A stretch of 64,000 nt of DNA from Bubalus kerabau (GCF_029407905.1 NC_073645.1:51711001-51775000), one strand, 5' to 3'. Counted from the first letter of the stretch, positions 53,169 through 64,000 are shown. Notes: generated by a model from the sequence alone, not told the origin. Program-made: numbers and translations.

Positions 53169-55320
53169 TGACACAAAAGCGTCCCTCCAGAAAACTGCAC
53201 CCCCGGCCCCATCTGTGTCTTCAGCTGAGCCAGTCAGGGGTGCTGCACAGCGCTGGAAATGCCCCTTCTGGGGCTTGGCCTGGAGCCCCCACCGCTGGCC
53301 TGGGTCTCTGAGTGGCCCTCCTCCCTCGTGGGGGACACAGCAAAGGCTGAGTGTCCCCCCAGGGCACCGCGGGAGGGGACCTTGCTCATCTCCTATCCTG
53401 GTAGAGGTTCAATGTCAAGACCCCTTCTCCCCCCGAAGCTGGGACACCACGGCCTCTTTTGGTTACAGCCTGCTGGAGCGACTACTTTGACGTGGGCCAA
53501 CTGTGTGTCCTGCCTTTTGCTCACCCTCCTGGCTCATTTACACCCCGTCACCAAAGACTGCCCCCAACTTCCAGTTCATCCTCCAAATTTGAAGATTTCC
53601 CCCTGGTTCAAAATAATTTGTTATACTGACTTGAAAGCAACTGGTAAAGAGATTTTTCCCAATAATGAAATAAAAATAGATGTTTTTAGGAAACTGTGTG
53701 TACTTGAATGTGTAAATTTGACCCATTTAGTGAAATATTGGTCACACTGACTAGAATTACGTCTCATATGTGACTTTTTTTTTTTTTCAAAGTAGGCTTT
53801 TGGGAACCACTTTGGGTTTTCACAAAAAAACTTGACTTTTTTCAAGAGCTTGGTAATACCAAAGAGCTTTTCTTTTGTATTTGGCAAAAAGGAAGCCTTC
53901 CCCATCCTGTTGAGCAAAGGAAAACACCCCCACCACATACAAAACCTCTGAAGAAAGCATTAAGCTCAAGAAATCAGAGTACTAGGAAGAAGAATCTCCA
54001 TGGCCGGGTCTGCAAGGGTGTCTTGAACTTTTAAATGCAAATGTGGTTGGAATCAATAGTTTTTTGAAACTGTGTAATGTGATGAGTGAGTGCTGCCAAT
54101 ACAGCATAATTACCCCGGACCCACGGGAGCAGGAATCCTTTTGATGAGAACTGACTTTGCCGGGATGAAAGGAGGCCCTGCCTGTGAACAGGCTGGGGAG
54201 GGATCCTTTCATATTCTTAGAAGAGGCTGCTGGGTTTGCATGATGTCAGTGGCCTTTCAACCAAAAGGCCCAGGAACATTCTCCCTCCAAACCGCAGAAA
54301 GTGGGGCCATTACTAACCCCCAAGAATCATATCGATTTTAATTACTTTTCCTTTGAATTCTTACTCAGAAACCAAGCTTGAGAGTGGTTGGGCTCGTCTG
54401 TTTCTTCGCAATTATTTTATAGATAATTTGGAGTATCATTTGAAAGATGCCTGTTTTCATGGGGGAAGTAGGGTTATTTTTAGATCACTCGAAATCAACA
54501 AAACTTTGAGTTTTGTGAAGAGATGTTAGTAGACCTGAGCCTTTGGGAGCACACATTCAACTCCTTTGAGTTCTGTTTCTCCTTCCTGTAAAGGAGGTCT
54601 TTGTAGACACACCTGCCAGCTGCAAGTTTGGGCTCCTGGGAAAGGTTTCTCCAAAGTGAAGTCTGATACCTCTGGGGGCCCCTGGAGCCTCAATGGATGA
54701 AGCTGAGCCCTGGCTTTGCCGTGTTGGGATCGGCTATGACGTTACTCTGAGCCCACTGCCCTCACTTGTTACAGCAGGGGATGCACACGTGGATTTTGTG
54801 TGCTGTGGCCATCTCCTCTTTCCTGGAAACAAGAACACCTTCCTTTTTGCACAGAGAGAAAAAGCCCCCCTGCACTTCCTTGCTCTTCTGGAAGGAAGCT
54901 TCGTGTTTTCACTTGATCTCCACGTGATGTGTAGATGAGAAGCATCTCAAAGACACATTCCTCCTGGATAAGCAGGCCCTGCTGTTTAGCCAACCGAAAC
55001 TTTCTGTCTTCTGAGCCCTCAAGGTCTTCTGTACTTTCATTGTAGTTAGTGGGAAAAGGATTTTACCAAACATGCCCTTTTTTCCCCCTCTAAATCCTCA
55101 GACTTTCAATTCAATAGCTCCTCGTTTGTAACTCGGGCAGCTCCTGAAGACAAAGGTCAGTCACTGAGCCTCAAAACTCCACCTTCTCGTCAATAACAAA
55201 ATCAGTGTGTATAGGACCTTCTAGATTCCCAGAGGGAATCGTTACTGGGATAATCATTTAAAGACATTTCTTTGGCGCATTTTCCCAGAGATGAGATCTG
55301 GGAGGCCTACCTCCCGGCTC
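53169..55320. other. Unassigned, largely repeat-free sequence
   Basis: 2.1 kb without SINE, LINE or LTR signatures. 53180-53560 is GC-rich. 53640-54560 is AT-rich with no open frame of note and could hold conserved non-coding DNA. No exon called. Confidence 0.3.
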
Positions 55321-55671
55321 TGTTTCCTGGGGCTCCTGTAACTGATGATTACACATTGGGTGGCTTGAAGCAACAGAAATGTGTTCTCTGACGGTTCCGG
55401 AGGCTGGACACCCAAAATCAAGGTGTCAGCACCTTGTGCTGTGTGCACTGAGGGGGTCCCCGTGGGAGGATCCTCTTGGCTCTTCTGGCATCTGGGGGCC
55501 CCAGTGGTCCTCTGTGATTCCTGGCTCGTAGGTGCATCTTTACTCACTCACTTATTTCTGGCTGTGCTGGGTGCGGGGGTCCCCATGGGAGGACCCTCAT
55601 GGCTCTTCGGCATCTGGGGGCTCCAGTGGTCCTCTGTGATTCCTGGCTCGTAGGTGCATCTTTACTTGCTC
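55321..55671 (-). mobile_element. MaLR-like LTR, left part, with internal duplication
   Basis: Reverse LTR opening: 'ggggctcctgtaactgatga', 'ttacacattgggtggcttga', 'agcaacagaaatgtgttctc', 'gacggttccggaggctggac' and 'cccaaaatcaaggtgtcagc'. Part of it is repeated in a 122-bp tandem duplication that includes the start of a CHR SINE. Confidence 0.6.
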
Positions 55672-55694
55672 ACTTATTTCTGGCTGTGCTGGGT
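55453..55694. repeat. 122-bp tandem duplication
   Basis: Copy 1 at 55453-55574 and copy 2 at 55575-55694 both run from GGGGGTCCCC to GGCTGTGCTGGGT. They differ at about eight positions (for example GTCCCCGTGGG/GTCCCCATGGG and TACTCACTCAC/TACTTGCTCAC). The unit joins LTR sequence to the first bases of the CHR SINE, so it arose after the SINE insertion. Confidence 0.95.
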
Positions 55695-55919
55695 CTTTGT
55701 TGTTGCACAGGCTTTCTCTCCTTGCGGCGGGCGGGGGCTTCTCATTGCAGGGACTGCTCTTGTTGCAGACACTGGCCCTGGGGCACACGGGCTTCAGTAG
55801 TTGTGGCTCCCGGGCTCAGCTGCTCTGCAGCATGTGGGATCTTCTCGGACCAGGGATCGGAGCCCAGTCCCCAGCATTGTGAGGAGGAATCTTAGCCACT
55901 GGACCAGCAGGGAAATCCC
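55672..55919 (-). mobile_element. CHR-type SINE, near full length
   Basis: Antisense: 'tatttctggctgtgctgggt', 'cttctcattgcagggactgc', 'tgtggctcccgggctcagct', 'gcagcatgtgggatcttctc' and 'cttagccactggaccagcag'. It is flanked by diverged repeats resembling CTCGTAGGTGCATC (left) and CTTGTGGGAGCATC (right), consistent with an old target-site duplication in the LTR. Confidence 0.78.
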
Positions 55920-56225
55920 TTGTGGGAGCATCACCGCAGGCTCTTTCCATCTTCACATGGTTTTCTTCCCTCTGTGTCTCTGTCTCCTCTTTGTCTCTTA
56001 TTAAGTGCACTTGTCATTGGGTTTAGTGCAACCATAAGTCCAGGATGATCTCATCTTGAGGCCCTTAATTATTTATATCTGCAAAGATCCTTTCTCTAAG
56101 TGAGATCCCAGTCCCTGGCTCCTGGGTTTAGGACGTGGGCTTGTCTTCTTGGGCACAGCATCTCTGTGTCTCTCCCGTGTTTCATGATTGAAGTGCACAC
56201 AGCACACACGTCCTCCGGGGGTCAC
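55920..56225 (-). mobile_element. MaLR-like LTR, right part
   Basis: The LTR resumes after the SINE: 'cttccctctgtgtctctgtc', 'ttaagtgcacttgtcattgg', 'ccaggatgatctcatcttga', 'ggcccttaattatttatatc' and 'tgcaaagatcctttctctaa'. Confidence 0.6.
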
Positions 56226-56256
56226 GGGCCTTGGGAGCAGGTGGCAGGGATGCCCT

Positions 56257-56480
56257 TGCTGCTGCTGCTGCTCCGTCACTCAGTCGTGTCTGACTCTTTG
56301 CAGCCCCGTGGACTGCAGCCTGTCAGGCTTCTCTGTCCATGGCATTCTCCAGGCAGGAATAGTGGTGTGGTAGCTATTCCCTCCTCCAGGGGATCGTGCT
56401 GACCCAGGGATCGAACCCAGTCTCTTATGTTTCCTGCATTGACAGGCAGGTACTTAACCACTTCCCACCAGGGAAGCCCA
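56257..56480 (-). mobile_element. Bov-tA SINE with (CTG)n start
   Basis: Antisense copy beginning with CTG repeats, then 'gtcactcagtcgtgtctgac' through to 'ccacttcccaccagggaagc'. Confidence 0.92.
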
Positions 56481-56483
56481 AAG

Positions 56484-56689
56484 AAAGTGTTAGTTGCTCA
56501 GTTGTGTCCGACTCTTTGCGACCCCATGGACTGTAGCCCACTAGGCTCCTCTGTCCATGGAATCCTCCAGGCAGGAATGCTGGAGTGGGTTGATATTCCC
56601 TTCTCCAGGGGATCTTCCCAACCCAGGGATTGAACCTGGGTCTCCTGCTTTGCAGACAGATTCTTCACCGTCTGAGCCACCAGGGAAGG
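56484..56689 (-). mobile_element. Bov-tA SINE, tandem neighbour
   Basis: Antisense copy ('gtgttagttgctcagttgtg' to 'gtctgagccaccagggaa') starting about 4 bp after the previous SINE, in the same orientation but of a different subgroup (no CTG run). Confidence 0.92.
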
Positions 56690-57104
56690 TCATATGGAAG
56701 CAGAAAGCCACGTGTAACAGATAGCCACATGCAAGGGTTTCCAACAGTGGGGAATGTGACAAGTGTTGTTTAGAAATCCTCCCCCGGCACCCCAGTGGAG
56801 CTGGTACAGGGACACCCAGGGGAGGGCTGAGTGTGGCTGCCAAGTGGGGGCGGGCTCCAGGCAGGGGGACAACTCGGCTGCCTTGAAAGACCATCTAATT
56901 TACATTCAGAGACTCTCTCAGTTTCACCTCATTAGAAAGGGATGCAACTCAGCGAAGGACAGCTTGGTAAATTAACGCATGAAGCTCTGGGAAGACAGGG
57001 AGGCTGGATTAAAAGCCCTTAAAAGCCAGTGACTATCCCTCGTGGATGCAGTCCACCAGCCGTGGGTGCATCCCAGCGGGGCCAGGGTGGACGGAGGCCA
57101 CCTG
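56690..57104. other. Unassigned sequence
   Basis: No feature recognised. Confidence 0.3.
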
Positions 57105-57290
57105 GCAGGGCTGTGCCCCCTGCCCGCCCCGCCCCTTCCGCCCAGGGTGGGGGACTGTGCCCCCTGCCCATCCCCTCCCCTCCCGGGGTGGGGGCTGCAC
57201 ACCTTGCCTGCTTCACCCCCGGGGTGGGGCGTGTGTGCACTCTGCCCCTCTGCCCCCTCCACCCCGGGTGGGAGCCTGTGTGCCCGCCTG
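57105..57290 (+). repeat. Degenerate GC-rich tandem repeat
   Basis: Four loose units, each ending in GGGTGGG (57145, 57185, 57221, 57265; spacing 36-44 bp) and containing CTGTGCCCCCTGCCC-like or CTCTGCCCCTCTG blocks. Frames open across it on both strands are driven by composition. Confidence 0.7.
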
Positions 57291-59404
57291 GGCCCTCTGT
57301 CCCAGCTGGGCTCAGCCGCGCTGACTCTGGCCACCTTCCCAGCACTGCCACCAGGGGGCCTGGCTGGATTTGCAATGATGACCACACAGAGGGAACTTGG
57401 CAGCTCTTCTGAAGGCGGGGGCTCCAAGGCCAGTGTCGCCTCCAGGGTGTGGGTCCGAGGCCTGGGCCCGCCTGCCCGACAGCAGCGCTGGAGCGAGGAG
57501 GACAGGCCAGGTCCGACCCTGCCGTCTGTCAGCGGGGACGGTCGGCAGCATGAGGCCAGGGCCAAGGCGGGGAGCCCTGGTCAGCGCTGGGAGGAGAGGA
57601 GGGCTCCTCTGGCCCGTCTGCGGACCTCTGAAGGGAGAGCGGGGTTTTGGCAGAACCTTCCATGTGGCCGTACCCACGGCCGTGCTCACAGGGGCTCCAG
57701 GTGTGGGTGGGGTGCTTGCTCTCGCTCACGGCACAGCGCAGGCCTGAGCCCGCCCGCTCGGGCCCAGCGCGGTGGCTCCTGGACACCTGGTCTGGGGTGA
57801 CCAGGGCAGGGAACCCACGCTCTCCTCCGCAAGTGGAGCTGGGGGCATGAGAAAGCTCTGGGCTGGGGCAGTGCCCATGCCCACGGACGGAGGCAGAAGT
57901 GTCCTGAGCTCATTCTGGAGCCTGGATGACGGGAGGCTCGGCGGTCAGGCAGGCGTCCACAGGCCAGGTGGCGGTGGAGACAGGGGCCTGGCTGAGCCAC
58001 GGTTCCGTCTGTGACCCGAGACTTCTGTGTGGAAGCCACCACAGCAACACACGCGTGCACGCCCCGAGTCAGCCAGGCGGTCCCTGCACGCTGAGCGGAG
58101 GCTTCGCAGCCTCAGTGTGGACGGTGTCTGTTTTAGGTGAGCTGACCCGGCCAGCCTGAGCCATGAAGGGGTGTCCCGGCTCAGCCGCTGTGTGAACCCC
58201 GCTTGTAGCCGTGCCCCTGGCCGGGCCTCCTCCCCAGCCCCGCCTCGGGCAGGAAGGACACGGAAGCTGGCCTCTTCTGGCTCTGATTCTCGTCTTCCGG
58301 GAAAGAAGGTGGAGCTGGGTCTCCTCCATCACGGTCAGCCTGCCCTGTGTCCTGGGCTGATCCCTAGTCCGGTCACTGTGACCACAGGCTGGATGCTCTC
58401 TGCCCCAGGAAGCTGGAGTCGGTCACAGGGTGTGGGTGGATGCGGGGACAGTGGGGGGTCAGGCAGTCTTCTCCTTATTCCAAGCATGTCACCTGCATCT
58501 CGCTATTCCTTTAAGTCCATCTTTCTAGGTCCTTCTTCTTCCTCTTCTTTTTTTTCCCCCTAAAATCAGCACCTTTTCATTTCCGAGATTTCTAAATATA
58601 GTCATGTACAGCATAGTGACTCATGACTGTAATTGCCAAAAGAGCCCTGGGCACAAAAGGGGATTTGTGGGCTCATATAACTGGGCACGCAGAGTGAGAG
58701 TGTTGTCTCTTGCTGGTGGTGAATGCGGTGCCGCCTGCAATGGGGACCAGCGGCCCCGTCTCGGCCCTTTTGGGTGGAAGACTTCGCTTTGCACAGTCCT
58801 CACTCCCAGCTGCCACATCGTGGCCCGTTTCCTCCCCAGATGTCCCCGGTGGGAGTCACTGGGACCAGGGCTGATGGACAAGCCTTGGGCTTTGGAGAGG
58901 ACCCTCCTCCCCGGGGGAGGGGTGGGGGGGGTGTGCACCGGTTGGGGACCAGCCAGGAGTGGGCATACGCTGGCCAGGTTGAGCAGGAACGACTCACCGC
59001 TCAGTGATTCTGTGCTGAGCCCCTGCTCTGGTCCTTGCTCCCAGACGCCTAAAGGCGCAGCAGCTCCTCGGCAGGCTTTCTGTGGCATCAATTTCTTTTA
59101 AAGATGACGTTAGTGGCAGCAAGCATCCTGGCAGTTTTGGACATCATCCTTCTGTTCAGTGAGTGCTGCCCTAAGATGAAACCATTTTGAGCAGGATCGA
59201 TAGAGTTATTAGGAATTATCTTCCTAGGCTCAGAATGAAAGTGCCATCCATCCCTGTGTCCATTCCAGGTCATTGGGGCTGAAGCCGGGCGGGATTGTGG
59301 GGGCTCTCAGAATCCTCGTGATGGGGCTCTGTGTGTGAAGCCTGGACACAGGAAATTTCAGAAGAGGATGGTGCTGTGCCTGACGGCAGGTTGGCTTGAC
59401 AGAC
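57291..59404. other. Unassigned GC-rich sequence
   Basis: 57400-58330 is GC-rich with scattered CpGs and many overlapping Pro/Gly/Arg-rich frames (longest 252 codons, 57042-57800). No domain, signal peptide or ordered splice-site pair recognised. G-runs at 58910-58935 are quadruplex-like. A first or last exon of an unknown gene cannot be excluded. Confidence 0.3.
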
Positions 59405-59998
59405 CCCTGAGTTGCAAAGGTTTTCTATGTTTTTTTTCAAGCAGCTATATTCTTTAAGCTTTTATGTTTAGGCTTCTGATATGTTTTGAATTAATTTTTA
59501 TTTACAGCATGTGGTAAGGATCGAGAAATTTGTTTTCATGTGAATATCTGGCTCTTCTGAGCCAGTTTGGTATAAAGACTTTCCTTTTCATATGTGATCT
59601 CTTCTGCACCTTTGTGGAACCTACTTTTGCTCTCTCTGTTTTGTTTCATTGATGTATTTGTGGGTATTTTATGACAGTGTCACACTGCCTTGATTGCTGG
59701 AGCTTTGTAGTAAGTATTGAAGTCAGGCAGCAAGTCTGCCAACATTATTTTCTTTTTCTAAAACTGTTTCGGCATTTGAAAATTGTTTTGGCATTTCCAT
59801 ACAGATTTTAGAATCAGCTTGTAAATTTCCACATATAAGCCAGCTGTGCTTTTGATTGGGATTATGTTAAATTCATAGAGGAATTTTGAGGGTGATTGAC
59901 ATTCTTAACTATATCGAGTCTTCAAAGTCATGAACATGGGTCGTCTCTTCACTTATTTAGATCTTACTTAATGTCTTTATTACTTAAAGCCCACCAAG

Positions 59999-60170
59999 GC
60001 TTCCCTGGTGGCTCAGCTGGTGAAGAATCCGCCTGCAGTGCAGGAGACCTGGATTTGATCCCTGGGTTGGGAAGATCCCCTGGAGAAGGGAAAGGCTCCC
60101 CACTTCAGTCTTCTGGCCTGGAGGATTCTGGGTTGCAGACACAACTGAGTGACTGAGTCAGACACAAATG
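59999..60170 (+). mobile_element. Bov-tA SINE with tail deletion
   Basis: Sense head ('ggcttccctggtggctcagc') and body to 'cttctggcctggaggattct'. The middle of the tail is missing, resuming with 'gggttgcagacacaactgag'. Confidence 0.88.
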
Positions 60171-60305
60171 ACCGACTTTCCCTTTCATGTTTCTCAGTAA
60201 TATTTTAAGTGAACAGGTATTGCATACACTTAGTGAATTTATTGCTAAGTATTTTGTTTTTTGATGCTATTGCAAAAATAATTTAAAAAATTTAATTTTC
60301 CAATT

Positions 60306-60520
60306 CTTGCTGATGGTGGTGGTGGTTTAGTCGCTAAGTCGTGTCTGACTCTTGCGACCCCATGGACTGTAGCCCGCCAGGCTCCTCTGTCCATGGGATT
60401 CTCCAGGCAAGAATCCTGGAGTGGATGGCCATTTCCTTCTCCACGGGATCTTCCCAACTCAGGAATCGAACCTGGGTCTCCTGCATTGCAGGCAGATTCT
60501 TTACCAACTGAGCTATGAGG
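60306..60520 (-). mobile_element. Bov-tA SINE preceded by (GGT)n
   Basis: A short GGT repeat at 60314-60325, then antisense 'tttagtcgctaagtcgtgtc' to 'taccaactgagctatgagga'. Confidence 0.9.
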
Positions 60521-60827
60521 AAATTGTTGCTAGGATATAAAATTACAGCCTATTGTATTTTAAACATGTGTTCTGGGACCTTGCTAATTCATCTTTTAGT
60601 TCTAATAATTTTATAAATTCTAAGGATGGTCTCTGTAAGTGGTGAGATTATATGCAAATAGATAGCTTTACTTCTTTTTTCTAATCCCTATGGTTTTTAC
60701 TTGCTTTTTCTTGTCTGATTACAGTGGCTAGGACTTCTAGTATCATAACTGAGTGTGTGTGCTGAGAGCAGAGCAGAGGTCATTGCATTATTCCCTACAT
60801 TAGGGGGGAAGTATTCAGTCTTCTATG

Positions 60828-61045
60828 GCTTCCCTAGTGGCTCAGACAGTAAAGCATCTGCCTGCAATGCGGGAGACCTGGGTTCAATTCCTGGGTCGGG
60901 CAATCCCCTGGAGAAGGAAATGGCAATCCATTCCAGCACTCTTGCCTGGAAAATCCCATGGACGGAGGAGCCTGGTGGGCTGCAGTCCATGGGGTCACAA
61001 AGAGTCGGACATGACTGAGCGACTTCACTTTCACTTTCACATTCA
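60828..61045 (+). mobile_element. Bov-tA SINE
   Basis: Sense copy from 'ggcttccctagtggctcaga' to 'gcgacttcactttcactttc'. The TTCACTTTCACTTTCA tail is typical of a young subgroup, and the same tail is found at 63.8 kb. Confidence 0.93.
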
Positions 61046-61782
61046 TTCTTTTAACAGTTGGTGGTATAACTTTGTTTTTGTTGCTTTTGTTGGTTTTTTT
61101 TTTGGATGTCTTTAGCAGATTGGACATGTTCCTTTCTATGCCTAGTTTGCTGAGATTCTAAAAATCATGAATGATTGTTGCATTTCGTTAAATGATCAAA
61201 TGCTTTTTTTCATGTCTATTGTAATAATCATGTGATTTTCTTTAATTCTGTTAATAACGCAACTTATTGCTTTTCTAAACCAACCATGCCTTCTTGGGGT
61301 AATTCTCACATGGTCATAAGATATTATCTTCTTTATATATGCTAATATTTTGTTAAGGAAATATGCATGTATTGTGACTTATTTTTTTCTGTGATTTTCT
61401 TTTATTGTATTATACTTTTAGGTTATTGTATTAGAATTATGCTGGCCTCATATAATGGATTGGAAAATGCTCCCCACTCTTATTTTCTAAAAGAATTTGT
61501 ACGAGTGCTGTTAATTTCTTCTTTAACATACGCAAGGCTATTCAGATTTTATGCTTCATCTGTGTCAAATTTGGTAAGCTACACATTTTTCACAAATTTG
61601 TTCATTTCATCTGAGTCACCAAATTTGCTGGCAAAAACTTATTCAAATACTCCTTTATTTTTCCTGTTAAAATCTGTAGGTTCTACAGCAATACTCCATC
61701 CTTCATTCCTGAAATTGATAATTTGTCCTCTTTCTTTATTTTTTTAAACCAGTACAGCTAGGGGTTTATAAATGTTATTGAT

Positions 61783-61914
61783 TTTGTTTGTTTTCCATTT
61801 CATTGATTTTATTATTTCCTTCCTTCTGTTTAAGTTTACTTTGCTCTATTTGTTTGTTTTCCATTTCATTGATTTTATTATTTCCTTTCTTCTGTTTAAG
61901 TTTACTTTGCTCTA
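61783..61914. repeat. 66-bp tandem duplication inside L1
   Basis: Copies at 61783-61848 and 61849-61914 both read from TTTGTTTGTTTTCC through TTCATTGATTTTATTATTTCC to TTTACTTTGCTCTA. They differ at one visible base (CCTTCCTTC versus CCTTTCTTC), so the duplication is recent compared with the L1. Confidence 0.95.
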
Positions 61915-62570
61915 CTTTTACTAGGTTCTTGGGTTATACACTTAGTCATTAATTTTTCAACTGTTTTTTTTCTAACACAGACATTTGAAGTTATAAATCT
62001 CAGCATATTTCAAAAATCATGAGTTGTATTTTCATTGTTATTTGCTGTGAATATTTTCTGAATTTTCCTTATGTTTTCTTCTATGAGAAGAATTTCCCTA
62101 CATTAATAGTTTTTTGAAATATCTTATTATTAATTTCTAATTTAATTCCACTTTGGTCAGAGAACATACTATATGATTTTGACCCCTTTACATTTAATAG
62201 GTCTTATTCTGTTGGACCAACGTTGTAGTGTGTCCTGGAGAACATTCTAGGTGGGCTGACAAAGAATGTGTATTATGCAGTTTTTGGTTGTAGTAAAGAG
62301 TAAATCTATATAGCTTTATTCGTTTTTAATCTATTTGGTTTATGTATGAGGGAAGGAAATTTAAAATCTTCAACAGTCCTTTTGGAATTGTCTATTTTAA
62401 TTCTATCAATTTTTTGCTGCATGGAGTTTGAAATTCTATTAGGTACATGCATATTTAAGATTGGTTTGTCTTCCTGTTTCTTCATATATCTTCTATTTTT
62501 GGCTTCTATCCTGTACTTTGTTAGTGTTATGCCATAGGGACTTTGGATTTTTTCCTGTGTCTCCAGAGAG

Positions 62571-63643
62571 TACTTATTTTCTTTGGTAAGCAGGCAGTGT
62601 CTGTGGCTGACTCAAACTTCAAATCCTGTCTCTTGCAGTGTGGATCACTCATATCCAGGCACAGCCTTGTAGTCTTAGCAGGGCCACTTTAGCCCGCCCT
62701 GTGTCTGTGCTGTTCAGGGGTCAGCAGAGACGTGGGCTGAGTTCATACACAAAGGACCTTCTCCTGTCCTGGCTGTGTCCTCTCCAGGATTTCCCACATA
62801 TTCTCCAGTGGGTGTGCTTGCCCCAAACTCATTACGCTGGTTCTTCATGCCAGAAAGACTGAGAATTTTCTGTTGAAGCTTAGCTGCCCTGGATGTCTCA
62901 GATTTGGACCTGCTCTTAGACCAAAAGTCATATAAATGGGAGATCCACCTCATGCAAAGATGCTGAAGGGCTCAGCCCTGGGCTCCAGCGACCCCATCAC
63001 ACTGCCATCTGTTGGCACAAGCAGAGAACATGGAGCATGTCCTTGTAGGGGTGTGACCTGGGGGCCCAAGGGTGGCACTTCACCGATAGGACCGGAGGCC
63101 AACACGAGACGTGGGTGTGCAGACACTCAAGTGTGTCTGATCCGAGTCTGTGGTCCCCTTTCTTGGTCTCAAATGGTCGTCCCTGAGGGCCCTCTTTCCT
63201 GCTCTGCGGACACAATAGTCAGGATATACAGGTCTTCCTCCGCCTGCGATGAAGCCCCACTTTCTTATAAACCATCGTAAGGTGAAATAGGTTTACGACC
63301 TTTCTCCTCCCAAACGTTGCAGCTCAGCCTAGCCTCCATCACATGTGCTCAGAACACTGACGTTCACCTACAGTTGGATGAAACAAAGCCTGTAATAAAG
63401 TGCTGACCCTCCTGTGTAACTTACTGGGTCCTGCAGTAAGGTGAACAGCACAGTGGCTGTCTGGGTCCTGGATGGTTGGAAATGTGCTGGTTTTCTGCCC
63501 TGAGACCACAGGGCTGACCAGGAGAGAGGACTGGACCCTGTCTTTCCAGCTTCAGAAATGATTCAAATTCAAAACCTGAACTCTGCAGGTTCTACTGTAC
63601 GCACGTCACTTTCACACCATCATGGAGTCAAAATCCTAACCCT
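62571..63643. other. Unassigned sequence
   Basis: No repeat or gene recognised. A forward frame at 62936-63280 has no domain. Confidence 0.3.
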
Positions 63644-63651
63644 AACCACAA

Positions 63652-63854
63652 CTTCCCTGGTGGCTCACATGGTCAAGTGTCTGCCTGCAATGCAGGAGGC
63701 CCAGGTTCGATCCCTGGGTCTGGAAGATCCTCTGGAGAAGGAAATGGCAACCCGCTCCAGTATTCTTGCTTGGAAAATCCCATGGATGGAGGAGCCTGGT
63801 AGGCTACAGTCCATGGGGTCCCAAAGGGTAGGGCACGACTTCACTTTCACTTTC
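63652..63854 (+). mobile_element. Bov-tA SINE with target-site duplication
   Basis: Sense copy ('cttccctggtggctcacatg' to 'cacgacttcactttcacttt'). 8-bp direct repeats AACCACAA at 63644-63651 and 63855-63862. Confidence 0.93.
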
Positions 63855-63862
63855 AACCACAA

Positions 63863-64000
63863 GCCGGGGACTTTCCTGGGTGGAACTGAACTTCTGGAGA
63901 GAAGCCTCATTCGTCACTTTCTTCCCAGGAGAACCAGGGCCTTGCTCAGATAAAGCATTTTTAGAGATCTTCTCTGCTACATTAAAGAAATGATTTGAGA
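63863..64000. other. Unassigned sequence to window end
   Basis: Nothing recognised. Confidence 0.3.

Larger units (their letters stand above)
59405..62570 (-). mobile_element. Ancient L1, antisense ORF2 body
   Basis: Collinear with antisense L1 ORF2 from the reverse-transcriptase side towards the endonuclease side: 'ctttgtagtaagtattgaag', 'cttaactatatcgagtcttc', 'tttatatatgctaatatttt', 'aattatgctggcctcatata', 'gatttttt'-type runs and 'ggagaacattctaggtgggc'. No long frame survives. Three SINEs and a 66-bp duplication lie within it. Confidence 0.85.

Noticed and set aside
57042..57800. 252-codon forward frame
   Set aside because: Begins in a degenerate GC-rich tandem repeat, has low-complexity composition, no domain, and competing frames of similar length on both strands.
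63633..63651. CCTAACCCTAACC, telomere-like motif at a SINE insertion point
   Set aside because: Only about two hexamers. Easily explained by chance, and it partly coincides with the SINE target duplication AACCACAA.

Overview
The window looks like non-coding ruminant (bovid) nuclear DNA. The evidence is the repeat content. There are many copies of BovB (an RTE-type LINE), tRNA-Glu-derived Bov-tA SINEs, two dimeric Bov-A2 SINEs and CHR-type cetartiodactyl SINEs, over an older mammalian layer of L1, MIR, MER5-like and MaLR-like LTR fragments. Cattle, sheep, goat and buffalo cannot be separated by eye. I find no host protein-coding exon, tRNA, rRNA, CRISPR array or operon that I can defend. Every long reading frame with recognisable protein similarity belongs to a retrotransposon. 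The remaining long frames come from tandem repeats or GC-rich DNA.

Layout. 1-0.6 kb: a MaLR-like LTR split by a BovB tail. 1.8-3.8 kb: an antisense L1 carrying two Bov-tA SINEs, a retroposed tail and a CHR SINE that is itself split by BovB. 5.3-7.4 kb: a Bov-tA, then a 1.9-kb antisense BovB whose reverse-transcriptase frame has only two in-frame stops. 8.2-8.8 kb: a 39/44-bp minisatellite. 9-24 kb: mostly unassigned sequence with scattered SINEs, an L1 split by BovB (11 kb), a TG-rich tract (16.4 kb), an LTR split by a SINE (17.4-18 kb), and a SINE holding an insert that matches sequence about 1 kb upstream (20.4 kb). 23.8-27 kb: antisense L1 with a Bov-tA, a Bov-A2 and two BovB tails. 27.6-28.3 kb: MIR, MER5-like and a short BovB with a perfect target duplication. 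28.5-32.4 kb: degenerate L1-like DNA. 35.0-35.4 kb: a G-run followed by a 5 x 70-bp minisatellite. 37.6-41 kb: SINEs, an LTR and old L1.

42.5-46.6 kb is the most structured part. It holds a near-complete BovB whose 5' half (endonuclease side) is inverted relative to its 3' half (reverse-transcriptase side), as twin priming would produce. A second, younger BovB is inserted into the inverted half. 47-59 kb: more LTR, MIR and SINE fragments, a 122-bp tandem duplication at an LTR/CHR junction, and GC-rich DNA. 59.4-62.6 kb: a long antisense L1 ORF2 remnant with three SINEs and a 66-bp tandem duplication.

There is no functional gene system here. What the window records is layered retrotransposition, and its value lies in nested insertions with readable order, target-site duplications and rearranged LINEs. 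Repeat family names come from recognised consensus motifs, not a database search, and boundaries are usually good to about 5-20 bp.
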